Assembly: GCF_000196175.1 (NCBI RefSeq)
Contig: NC_005363.1
Coordinates: 806,001 to 870,000, forward strand
Length of the DNA stretch: 64,000 nucleotides
Reading direction: 5' to 3'
Origin: Bdellovibrio bacteriovorus HD100
Lineage (GTDB): Bacteria; Bdellovibrionota; Bdellovibrionia; Bdellovibrionales; Bdellovibrionaceae
In this document: positions 20,055 through 27,135 of the stretch, piece by piece
How positions within the stretch are numbered: position 1 is the first letter of the stretch
How the letters are laid out: each line of letters starts with the position of its first letter
Notes under the pieces: generated by a model
What the model saw: only the letters and a program-made list of their open reading frames with translations
The model's database searches: none
What the model was told of the DNA's origin: nothing
Program-made: the position numbers and the translations under genes

Positions 20055-20609
20055 TTATTTTGTGCCTTCAGCTGGGGCATTTGGCGCTGGTGGAGCAGTC
20101 GGTTTTGCGGAAGCATCCGCTTTCGCGGGCTCTTCAGTTTGCGGTGGTGTCACACGATTCAGATCATTCATCGTGTAGGTACGGCCGATTTCGAAGATTT
20201 TGTTTTTGGATTTAATATCGAACAAACTTGCTTGAATGATGATGCCTGGGTTTTCGTCGTCGGGCAGATCCACGATCTCCAGCTCCAGATAGTTGGCGCC
20301 TTCTTTGACTCTTTGGATGTTCGGGCGTTCTTTACCCAGGATTGTTTTTGCCAATACCGAGTTCATGCGCAGCTCAACTGTTGCGATGTTGGACCATTCT
20401 TCAGGCAGTTCGCCGTTCGCCGCCAGGTTCTGGAAATCATCATTGATCATTTTGGACAGCTGTTGAGCCGGAGTTAGCTGAACACAGGTGTCGGCTTGTT
20501 TGTCGTTGGGCTTCTTTGTGGTGCTTAGTCCCAGGTCGTCCTTCAGGACAATGTAACCAATCGTAAAAGCGGCCAGGATGATGAAGGTGCCCAGTAGTTT
20601 TGTGATCAT
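20055..20609 (-). CDS. Unknown membrane-anchored protein
   Basis: 184 residues. One N-terminal membrane helix (LLGTFIILAAFTIGYIVLK) is followed by a soluble domain with one cysteine. It ends in a Pro/Ala-rich low-complexity tail (PAKADASAKPTAPPAPNAP). No domain recognised. The ATG at 20609 has a GGGAG site and places the helix at the N-terminus. The frame stays open upstream to 20798, but that extension is not protein-like. Confidence 0.75.
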   Translation of the reverse strand: MITKLLGTFIILAAFTIGYIVLKDDLGLSTTKKPNDKQADTCVQLTPAQQLSKMINDDFQNLAANGELPEEWSNIATVELRMNSVLAKTILGKERPNIQRVKEGANYLELEIVDLPDDENPGIIIQASLFDIKSKNKIFEIGRTYTMNDLNRVTPPQTEEPAKADASAKPTAPPAPNAPAEGTK

Positions 20610-20929
20610 GCAGATGCTCCCAATGATGTGCAGCTTTGGCCCGGCAAGAGCCAGCCCCTTTATTATTGGAAAGAATGACCCTAGCCTCAAAGGCTTTCGC
20701 CCCCGGGACCAAAATCGCTCCTTCGGCCTAGGTGACCGGAAGTTTATAAACCTCTGAAATTGCAGACAAAAAAGTGTCTTTCGGGGGCTCCTGTCCAAGA
20801 GATCGACAGGGGCGAGGGTGCCAGAGGGGCAGAATGAAACAGTGAAAGCTCTGTAAAATCATATATTTGTAAAAAACACCCGGCATTGGCACTGACCTTG
20901 GATGTATGGAGGTTGAGAGAGGTGTGTCT
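20610..20929. other. 320-base intergenic region between divergent genes
   Basis: No gene seen. It must hold promoters for the minus-strand 20055 gene and the plus-strand vWA gene. One imperfect hairpin (CCTGTC at 20790, GACAGG at 20805) was noted. No clear promoter match was found. Confidence 0.5.
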
Positions 20930-22060
20930 ATGAAAACACTTACCAGAATGGCTGCCATTTCCTTCTTTGTAGGGCTTTACGTGGGATGTTCCCCGGTGAA
21001 GTTCTCTTTGGACGACAGCAAATGTAAAGACTCAGGCTGTGTGGTCGAGAATGGCAAATACGCATTCAATTATTCCCAGACTGCGGGCCGCGGTAAGGTC
21101 GACATCCTTATAGTAAATGACAACTCTGCATCCATGTCATTTGAACAGGCAAGGCTGGCACCTCGATTCCAAAACTTTATTGCGGATCTGGACAATCAGA
21201 AAATCGACTATCGTATCGCAATGACCACGACCGATGTGGCAAGATCCGATGCCGGCAGTTTGGTTTCTTTCGGTGGCAATCCTTATATTACCCCGAGCCA
21301 CAGCAACCGCATGAGTTTGTTCAACAGCACCATTCAAAGACCTGAAACCCTGGCTTGTGAGAAGTTTATTGCCAACTGGATCCGCAACAACGGCGGCAAC
21401 CTGGCTTCTATCGAGTCCTCAGCTTACTCCCAGGCTTATGCTCAGAACTGTCCATCAGGCGATGAGCGTGGTGTTTACGCCGCAAATCTGGTTGTTAAGA
21501 ACAATCCTTCCAGCTTTATCCGTAGTGATGCTCACCTGGCGGTGATCTTCCTGGCGGACGAAGATGAAAGATCTGGTCTTTATGGCAACGGTGGTTATGT
21601 TCTGGATCAGATGGATCAGCCAAATTACCTGATCAATAACGTAAAAAGCAGCTTGGGTGCCGACAAGTTCAACTCCTTAAGTGTGCACGCGATCGTGGTG
21701 AAGGATAACAACTGTCTTGCTCAGCAAAACAGCCAGACTCTGGATAACTATTCTCCAACCAACGGTCTGGTGACGGGCAGTATCGGGAATGTGTATCTGT
21801 CCTTCACAAACAACGGTTGGGGTATGGCTGCAGACATCTGTTCCAACGACTATACCTCCCAGTTGGGTCAGATCCGCTCCAAGATCACAGATCGTATCAA
21901 AGACATCATGTTGAACTGTTCCAATCCTCAGGATCTGATTGTGACTGTGTCCGGTTCGCCGGTGGGTTACAATCTGGTGGGTAAAACTTTGAAGTTCAAT
22001 CAGTACTTGTCCCCAGGCACAAGCGTAAGCCTTTCGTACAAGTGTGAATCTTTAGACTAA
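20930..22060 (+). CDS. vWA-like lipoprotein
   Basis: A 376-residue predicted lipoprotein (lipobox YVGC-S after MKTLTRMAAISFFVGL). The first part of the mature protein has a von Willebrand A-type core: VDILIVNDNSASM gives the DxSxS metal-ion (MIDAS) motif, and HLAVIFLADEDERSG a later strand. The last 45 residues (LIVTVSGSPVGYNLVGKTLKF) look like a separate beta domain. vWA proteins bind ligands or partner proteins through Mg2+. An adhesive or surface role is likely but unproven. Start at 20930 chosen for the signal peptide; an in-frame ATG at 20906 would put eight extra charged residues before it. Confidence 0.82.
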   Translation: MKTLTRMAAISFFVGLYVGCSPVKFSLDDSKCKDSGCVVENGKYAFNYSQTAGRGKVDILIVNDNSASMSFEQARLAPRFQNFIADLDNQKIDYRIAMTTTDVARSDAGSLVSFGGNPYITPSHSNRMSLFNSTIQRPETLACEKFIANWIRNNGGNLASIESSAYSQAYAQNCPSGDERGVYAANLVVKNNPSSFIRSDAHLAVIFLADEDERSGLYGNGGYVLDQMDQPNYLINNVKSSLGADKFNSLSVHAIVVKDNNCLAQQNSQTLDNYSPTNGLVTGSIGNVYLSFTNNGWGMAADICSNDYTSQLGQIRSKITDRIKDIMLNCSNPQDLIVTVSGSPVGYNLVGKTLKFNQYLSPGTSVSLSYKCESLD

Positions 22061-22085
22061 CAATTTATTTTAGAGCGTTCTGGTA

Positions 22086-22120
22086 AAGGCAAAGCTTTAA
22101 GGCTTTGCCTTTTTTATTTT
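22086..22120 (+). terminator. Terminator of the vWA gene
   Basis: AAGGCAAAGC, loop TTTAAG, GCTTTGCCTT, then a T-rich tail. Confidence 0.92.
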
Positions 22121-22311
22121 GGGCAGGTGCCGTGACGAGCTTGGCGGCAGGAACCCTCTCAATTACAAAGGATTCCTTCTCAAAGCGGGACGGGAAGTTT
22201 CATTTTTTGACTAACTTTTTGTCACTACGAATGGGTGATGTTCCATCGTGGAATAAAACTTTTTTGATATTAAAAATAGCCTCCAGATGTCCTTTAGTCC
22301 TGCATTACACA

Positions 22312-22319
22312 TCCGATAA
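22312..22319 (+). promoter_or_regulatory. sigma28-like -10 element before the FliG-C-like gene
   Basis: TCCGATAA matches 7 of 8 bases of the FliA -10 (GCCGATAA). The -35 region (TTTA near 22293) is a poor match. Transcription would begin at about the ATG itself. Confidence 0.35.
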
Positions 22320-22326
22320 TTTACCC

Positions 22327-23010
22327 ATGGGCATGTTAGACAGATACAAAAAAAAGGGCGGCTTCTTTCAACTTCTACAGCTGTTGGAGACATCACCAGC
22401 AGCAAAGCGTGAACAGTTCCTGGGCCTGATCGGCGGTGAAAGCCCGGCTTGGGAAGAGGCACTTCGTAAACGCATTCTGACCATCACACGGGTGTACAGC
22501 TGGGACGGGCAGTATCTGGTGGAGATCTTCTCTCGCGTGCAGCCGTTGACGCTGGCCAATGCCCTGCATGGCAATCCGCAAGAACAGGTGGATCAGCTGC
22601 TGGCTTGCTTGCCGCCGATTTCAAAACGTAAAATCACAGACATGATGGCTGAGTCCGCGCCGACAGCGGCAGAGAAATCAACCTGTATTTCAAAAATGCT
22701 TTCGGAGGTTCGGGGGTTTGTTTCCCAGGGTATCATCCGTCTGGAAAAAGTGGATCCTGAGCTGCACATCCCAGAGAACATCGAAGAGATGCTCAGCGTG
22801 AATGCCTTTGCAACACCGACGTTCGACGCTGAGCCCGCGGCTAAAAAAGACTCCAAGCCCAATATCGTGGGTGATTCTGATCCGGCGTCTCAGCAGGAAA
22901 ATGAGTTCTTGAAGCGCAAGGTGAATCAGCTGGCTTCCGAAGTGAATGCACTGAAGCATGAGAACTCGGTTCTTAAGGACAAGTTGTCGCAGATTAAAAA
23001 GATCGCTTAG
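22327..23010 (+). CDS. FliG C-domain-like protein with C-terminal coiled coil
   Basis: About 227 residues. The segment RVQPLTLANALHGNPQEQVDQLLACLPPISKRKITDMM and the following EVRGFVSQGIIRLEK resemble the FliG C-terminal torque-domain pattern (LALALKG...SKRAAEML, then a helix ending in G-x-I). A heptad-rich coiled coil of about 45 residues ends the protein (ENEFLKRKVNQLASEVNALK onward). The usual FliG N-terminal and middle domains are absent. It is thus either a motor-related accessory or a divergent paralogue. The start is uncertain: ATG at 22327 or 22333, both without a ribosome site. The frame is open back to 22105, but that stretch overlaps the upstream terminator. Confidence 0.65.
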   Translation: MGMLDRYKKKGGFFQLLQLLETSPAAKREQFLGLIGGESPAWEEALRKRILTITRVYSWDGQYLVEIFSRVQPLTLANALHGNPQEQVDQLLACLPPISKRKITDMMAESAPTAAEKSTCISKMLSEVRGFVSQGIIRLEKVDPELHIPENIEEMLSVNAFATPTFDAEPAAKKDSKPNIVGDSDPASQQENEFLKRKVNQLASEVNALKHENSVLKDKLSQIKKIA

Positions 23011-23059
23011 CCGAAATCAGAAGATCAAATTCTGACTTCTAAAACAAAGAGCTTTTTGG

Positions 23060-23092
23060 AACCCCATCATTTTAGGTGGGGTTTTTCTTTTT
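23060..23092 (+). terminator. Terminator after the FliG-C-like gene
   Basis: AACCCCAT/C with GGTGGGGTT across a short loop, followed by a T-rich stretch. Confidence 0.75.
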
Positions 23093-23126
23093 TGGATTAG
23101 ACAAAGAGGTTCTATCTCTTTCAAAC

Positions 23127-23189
<63 letters not shown>

Positions 23190-23307
23190 CCGGTCCATCC
23201 GATGCATTTCAAATTGAAACAGTCATCGGGTGCTTTCTGATTTTCAAGGGGGATGTTTTGTGGAAACACGTGGTCGTCTTTGGTCGGGACTTTCCGTTAT
23301 TTTGTCT

Positions 23308-23341
23308 AGGGTTTAGACAATCTGAGTTTTCTCTAAACCCT
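23308..23341. promoter_or_regulatory. Overlapping inverted repeats upstream of the 23389 hydrolase
   Basis: AGGGTTTAGA (23308-23317) is perfectly repeated in inverse at 23332-23341 (TCTAAACCCT). A second palindrome GTCTA-N5-TAGAC (23304-23318) overlaps the first arm. The right arm covers the -35 of the predicted sigma28 promoter, as a repressor site would. Confidence 0.55.
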
Positions 23342-23361
23342 CTAAAAACCGCCCCCGATAA
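23334..23361 (+). promoter_or_regulatory. Predicted sigma28 (FliA)-type promoter
   Basis: TAAA (23334-23337), 16 bases, CCCGATAA (23354-23361). The -10 matches 7 of 8 bases of the enterobacterial FliA consensus. Spacing equals that of the promoter at 28454. Confidence 0.55.
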
Positions 23362-23388
23362 GCCTTTCGAAGTACGTGAGGTAGTAAA

Positions 23389-25125
23389 ATGTCGCTGCAG
23401 ATTTTCAGCATGTTTGTTGGGATTGGTATTGCATCATCTTTGACTTTTTCAGCTCAGGCCCAGTCTTTGGCCGATGCGCCGAAAGTCGATCTGGAAACAC
23501 AGTTCTATCAGGAACTGGCGAAAGAAGCTGGTCAGGATGTTCCGACAGCAAAAGGAATTTTTGAGGAAGTTCCGGATGGATTGAGTACCAAAGAAATCAC
23601 TCCTTCCTGTGATCCGCGCCGCTTCGAAGACAGCATTATTGGCAAGAAGTTGAGCACGGCCCAGTACTATAATGTGGCGCGCGCTTACTTTGCTAAATGT
23701 TCAGGCGAGCTGACGCAGAAATCATGGACAGGCCTGCTGGGTCTTTTGAAATTCTCCAAATTCCAGTATCCATTCTTCTCGCACCCTCAGGTGAAAGAGT
23801 TCATGGTTAAACTTCCTGATGGCACCCGTGTCCCAGGGGTTTTGGCCTTGAAGCAGGATGCGCGTCCGCGTCCGTTGGTCATTGTGAAGTGCGGGGTGTT
23901 CTGCTCGGCTTCCCAGTCGGCTTCGATGAAAAGCTATCTGATGCACTTGTTTGACCAGTCTCCGTTCAACGTTTTGCTTTTGGCGAATCAGACGGGCATG
24001 GATTACATCTATTACAATAAGCGCGTGACTCTGGGCGGTTGGTCGGAAGGTTATGAAGCCATTGAAGTTGGCAAATGGATGATGGAAAAGTGGGAGCACA
24101 AAGACCGCATTTCCAGTCTGCACCTGATGGGTATCAGTCTTGGAGGTAATGCCGCCGTTATGGGGGCCGCATTCAATGACAAGTATCTTTTGCCGAATGG
24201 TCGTAAGGTTTATAACTCTGTAACAGCAATTTGCCCGGTGATCAGTCTTCGCCCGACGCTGGATCATTTGTATGGCACGCAAGTGGTGGGCCGTGCGTTT
24301 GCGAAAATGACGAAAGAGCACTTCAAAGAGGCTCGTAACTATGTCACCGATGTGCCGGATCTGATCACGGACAATCACATTCCTTCAAGTCGCAAGGACA
24401 TGGCGGACTATATTGGTTCATTGGCCTCCACATCCCTGCAGCGTCGTGGGATTGCCAGCACCACGCCAGCCTTCTTTAAAAGTAACAACTTCTGGAACTG
24501 GAAAGAGGAAGTCAAAACACCTTTGATGGTATGGGCTTCAAAGGACGACTCGGTGGTGAACAACCGTGTCAATGCGGAAGTGATGGAGCATGATGATCTG
24601 TATGAAAAGTCAGCGAACGTGGGTGTGTTGAATCTGAAATACGGCAACCATTGTGGATTCTCTTCATCCTATGGGGCCCAGGCCTCGGCAGCAGTTTTGC
24701 GCACGTTTGTTCTGACTCACAGTCCGGAGTTTGTGGACACTTACAACACCAAGCAAGAGATGCCTTGGACCTTTGGATTCAAAAAATTGGGCTCGCAGTA
24801 TGAGCACATTGGCCAGAGCTGGCACTTTTACTCCAATTCCAATCAGGCGAAGGTTGTCTTCCGTCTTTTCAACTGGAATGGGGGACGTGATTGTGCAGAT
24901 AAGGGCCCTTGGTCCGGCAGTGGCCTATGCACCAGCACGCGTGAGTACTGGGTGCCAATTTCATCTTTGAGTAAGATGGGCGCACGTGTACCTCGTACCG
25001 ATGCTGAAGCGCAGGCCTTGACCCGTGAATTCAACACGAAAGTGGAATTCCGTATCAAAGGCCATCCGCTGAATGGTACATATAGCAGTGACTTCTATAT
25101 GACATGGCGAAGCCACTTCGAATAG
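23389..25125 (+). CDS. Large secreted alpha/beta hydrolase
   Basis: 578 residues with a signal peptide cut near SAQAQS. The nucleophile elbow is LMGISLGGNAAVMG (Ser), the acid is in VWASKDDSVVNN (Asp), and the base in YGNHCGFSSSYG (His), so a full catalytic triad is visible in the right order. The last 120 or so residues (after FKKLGSQYEHIGQSWHFYS) form an extra C-terminal beta-rich domain. The gene has its own predicted sigma28-type promoter and inverted repeats upstream. The protein is probably an exported lipase or esterase of the attack phase; the substrate is unknown. Confidence 0.85.
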   Translation: MSLQIFSMFVGIGIASSLTFSAQAQSLADAPKVDLETQFYQELAKEAGQDVPTAKGIFEEVPDGLSTKEITPSCDPRRFEDSIIGKKLSTAQYYNVARAYFAKCSGELTQKSWTGLLGLLKFSKFQYPFFSHPQVKEFMVKLPDGTRVPGVLALKQDARPRPLVIVKCGVFCSASQSASMKSYLMHLFDQSPFNVLLLANQTGMDYIYYNKRVTLGGWSEGYEAIEVGKWMMEKWEHKDRISSLHLMGISLGGNAAVMGAAFNDKYLLPNGRKVYNSVTAICPVISLRPTLDHLYGTQVVGRAFAKMTKEHFKEARNYVTDVPDLITDNHIPSSRKDMADYIGSLASTSLQRRGIASTTPAFFKSNNFWNWKEEVKTPLMVWASKDDSVVNNRVNAEVMEHDDLYEKSANVGVLNLKYGNHCGFSSSYGAQASAAVLRTFVLTHSPEFVDTYNTKQEMPWTFGFKKLGSQYEHIGQSWHFYSNSNQAKVVFRLFNWNGGRDCADKGPWSGSGLCTSTREYWVPISSLSKMGARVPRTDAEAQALTREFNTKVEFRIKGHPLNGTYSSDFYMTWRSHFE

Positions 25126-25143
25126 GGGTAGCCACTTCGAATA
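25111..25143. repeat. 19-base tandem duplication at the hydrolase stop codon
   Basis: A 14-base unit, AGCCACTTCGAATA, occurs at 25111 and again at 25130. The first copy encodes the last residues and stop of the hydrolase. The second lies just before the pcp start and ends in the A of its ATG. Confidence 0.9.
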
Positions 25144-25764
25144 ATGAACAATAAAAAGATTCTTCTTACGGGGTTTGAACCATTTCTGGGCGAACCCATC
25201 AATCCCAGCCAAATCCTTCTTGAAAACATCAAGAGGGATTTGACGTTTAATGATCAGGTGCACACGCTGCTGCTGCCAGTGTCTTTTGCAAAAGCCCCAA
25301 GGCTTGTGGCAGCGGCAATGGCGATGCAAACTTACGATGTGGTTTTGATGTTGGGACAAGCCGGTGGTCGCAAGAATATCTGCCTTGAGCGTGTGGGTTT
25401 GAACTGGAATGAAACGGAAAGACCCGACGAAGATGGCAGCACCCCGGTGCGGGGGAGTATTTCCCCGGAAGCACCCGCCGCGCTTTTCACTGCGGCCCCC
25501 GTTGAACAGTGGATGCAGCTTCTGAAAGAGCATCAGATCCCGGTGGAAATTTCTCTGAGCGCGGGCGGCTATGTCTGCAACAATGTTTACTTTAGAACTT
25601 TGCAGGTGCTGGGCTCTTCACCCGGGACTGTGGCCTGCTTTATACATGTCCCTTACCTTCCGGAGCAAGCTGAGGGTAAAGCGGAACGTCCAGCTTCAAT
25701 GGAGCTGGAGACCATGCTAAAGGCCGTTAAAACGATTCTCAGATCGATTTTAGAGGGACCCTGA
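25144..25764 (+). CDS. pcp: Pyroglutamyl-peptidase I
   Basis: A 206-residue cytoplasmic cysteine peptidase (family C15) that removes N-terminal pyroglutamate from peptides. The catalytic triad is complete: Glu82 in LERVGLN, Cys145 in SAGGYVCNNVYF, His168 in CFIHVPYLPEQ. The N-terminal signature is LLTGFEPFLGEPINPS. Length is normal (about 210). It starts 18 bases after the secreted hydrolase and may share its transcript. A peptide-recycling role fits a predator that digests prey protein. Confidence 0.95.
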   Translation: MNNKKILLTGFEPFLGEPINPSQILLENIKRDLTFNDQVHTLLLPVSFAKAPRLVAAAMAMQTYDVVLMLGQAGGRKNICLERVGLNWNETERPDEDGSTPVRGSISPEAPAALFTAAPVEQWMQLLKEHQIPVEISLSAGGYVCNNVYFRTLQVLGSSPGTVACFIHVPYLPEQAEGKAERPASMELETMLKAVKTILRSILEGP

Positions 25765-25776
25765 TCATTAGGGTCC
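25756..25776 (+). terminator. Hairpin over the pcp stop codon
   Basis: GGACCCT, loop GATCATT, AGGGTCC. It is followed by an A/T-rich stretch with TTTTT only after a gap, so termination strength is uncertain. Confidence 0.5.
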
Positions 25777-25790
25777 TAGACAATAATTTT

Positions 25791-25819
25791 TGAACCTGGT
25801 GGCAGATGCTGTCGTCTAA
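25791..25819 (+). promoter_or_regulatory. Predicted ECF-type promoter of the Spy-like/sigma/anti-sigma operon
   Basis: TGAACCT (25791-25797) with the AAC core typical of ECF -35 elements and CGTCTAA (25813-25819), a typical ECF -10, with 16 bases between AACC and CGTC. It drives the operon that encodes the sigma factor, so autoregulation is implied. Confidence 0.6.
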
Positions 25820-25841
25820 ATATTCAAAACAGGAGGAAACC

Positions 25842-26276
25842 ATGAAGTTTAATCTGGTTTTGGCAGGAGCCCTCGTCGCGACAATGATGTCTACAAATGC
25901 CTGGGCTCGATCGGGGGGGCGTGATCATCACAAGAATGATGAGATTGCTTTGGAAAATCATTTCAGCCCTAAAAAGATGAAAGAGCTGAATCTGACCGAG
26001 GAGCAAAAAGAAAAGCTCAAAGCCATCCGTGAAGCGGCGAAGGCGGAGAAACAAAAATGTCGCGAGGATATGAGGACGGCCCGCAAGGCCTTCAAGGAAG
26101 CTTTGCGCAGCAATGCCTCCAAAGAAGCGGTGACTGCCGCTTATCAAAGCATGCTGGAAAAAAAGCAGCAGTTGTCTAAGGCTCGCCTGGACACGTTGCT
26201 GTCGGCCCGCGATGTTTTGACGGAGGAGCAGAGAGCCAAGTTATTCAGCCATGGGTCCCAAGGATCTGAGGAGTAG
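25842..26276 (+). CDS. Spy/CnrX-like periplasmic LTxxQ protein
   Basis: 144 residues with a signal peptide (MKFNLVLAGALVATMMSTNAWA). The mature part is nearly all helical with two LTxxQ-type repeats (LNLTEEQKEKLKAI and DVLTEEQRAKLF), the mark of the CpxP/Spy/ZraP/CnrX group of periplasmic chaperones and metal sensors. A DHHKND stretch near the mature N-terminus could bind metal. The ATG has an AGGAGGAAACC site. It heads a three-gene operon with an ECF sigma factor and a one-helix membrane protein, the composition of cobalt/nickel-type CnrYXH systems. Confidence 0.85.
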   Translation: MKFNLVLAGALVATMMSTNAWARSGGRDHHKNDEIALENHFSPKKMKELNLTEEQKEKLKAIREAAKAEKQKCREDMRTARKAFKEALRSNASKEAVTAAYQSMLEKKQQLSKARLDTLLSARDVLTEEQRAKLFSHGSQGSEE

Positions 26277-26284
26277 GCGCTTTT

Positions 26285-26773
26285 GTGAGTTTTTCTGATG
26301 CCGCTGACTTTGCGAAGTTCTATGAGGCCCATGCACCCAAAGTGCGGGGCCTGTTGTTTCGTTTGGTTGGTGAGTCCGCCTTGAGTGACCTGACTCAGGA
26401 GGCATTTATGAAAGCCTGGGAACATCGAAACAAGTTCCGTGCGGAAAGTGAGGCCTCAACCTGGCTTTATCGTATTGCCTATAACTGCGCTGTGGATCAT
26501 CTGCGCAAGGCGGGGCGCAAGGAAGAAGTCAGTCCCGAGCAAGTGGAAGAAAGTCTGGAAAAGAATCTTTCCAACCGAGAACTGGTTGATCTGGCCTTGG
26601 GCACATTGGAGATGGATATGCGTGCGGTGGTGGTTCTTTTTTATCTGGAGGATCAATCCTTGAAGGATATTGCGCTGGCACTGGAGATCCCCGAGGGAAC
26701 AGTGAAATCCCGTTTAAGCCTGGCTCGTCAGAAGATGAGCGATTTACTGGGTAAGAAAGGAGTGAGTCTATGA
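26285..26773 (+). CDS. ECF-type RNA polymerase sigma factor
   Basis: 162 residues with region 2 (LFRLVGESALSDLTQEAFMKAWEHRNKF, EASTWLYRIAYNCAVDHLRK) and region 4 (VVLFYLEDQSLKDIALALEIPEGTVKSRLSLARQKM). Regions 1 and 3 are absent, as in extracytoplasmic-function sigma factors. GTG start 8 bases after the Spy-like gene. Overlaps the next gene by 4 bases (ATGA). Likely held by the product of that gene and released in response to the periplasmic signal. Confidence 0.95.
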   Translation: MSFSDAADFAKFYEAHAPKVRGLLFRLVGESALSDLTQEAFMKAWEHRNKFRAESEASTWLYRIAYNCAVDHLRKAGRKEEVSPEQVEESLEKNLSNRELVDLALGTLEMDMRAVVVLFYLEDQSLKDIALALEIPEGTVKSRLSLARQKMSDLLGKKGVSL

Positions 26774-27078
26774 GTGATGATTCATTCAAAAATTTTCTTA
26801 AAGAAAATGCGGCCCCGGTGCCGGACGCCCCTTTGGGAGAGTCCTCGCGGATCTGGCGCCACATCGAAGATCGCAAGCACCGTCGTCAGCGGGCGTGGTG
26901 GGTGCTGGTGCCTGCGATGGCGGCGACTCTGGCCCTGGTGATTGCGGTGAAAACCCAGAAGCCTGCGGTGGTGGCAGGGGCGGAAGAGGATTATCTGTAT
27001 CAGGAATGGAGTGAGTTTTCCAAGGAAGTCGATTCCGACTTTGATCAGGACATGGCTATCATGTTCAACGGCGAATAA
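26770..27078 (+). CDS. Probable anti-sigma factor, single membrane helix
   Basis: 102 residues. The N-terminal 45 are cytoplasmic (DSFKNFLKENAAP; SSRIWRHIEDRKHRRQR). One helix follows (AWWVLVPAMAATLALVIAV), then a short acidic periplasmic tail (EEDYLYQEWSEFSKEVDSDFDQD). There is no zinc-binding HxxxCxxC motif. Size and topology match CnrY-type anti-sigma factors better than the ZAS family. Translationally coupled to the sigma factor. The role is inferred from context and topology. Confidence 0.75.
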   Translation: MSDDSFKNFLKENAAPVPDAPLGESSRIWRHIEDRKHRRQRAWWVLVPAMAATLALVIAVKTQKPAVVAGAEEDYLYQEWSEFSKEVDSDFDQDMAIMFNGE

Positions 27079-27112
27079 AAAAACGCGAACCCCGTGAGGG
27101 CTCGCGTTTTTG
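27075..27112. terminator. Bidirectional terminator between the sigma operon and ompA-like gene
   Basis: AAACGCGA (27081) pairs with TCGCGTTT, with an inner CCC-GTGA-GGG stem. A-run left, T-run right. Confidence 0.88.
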
Positions 27113-27135
27113 GATACTATTGTTTCTGGTAGTTT

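Noticed and set aside
23377-23388. Secreted hydrolase mRNA as leaderless like the fibre gene
   Set aside because: A GTGAGGTAG ribosome site lies before the ATG, and the predicted start leaves a leader of about 20 bases.
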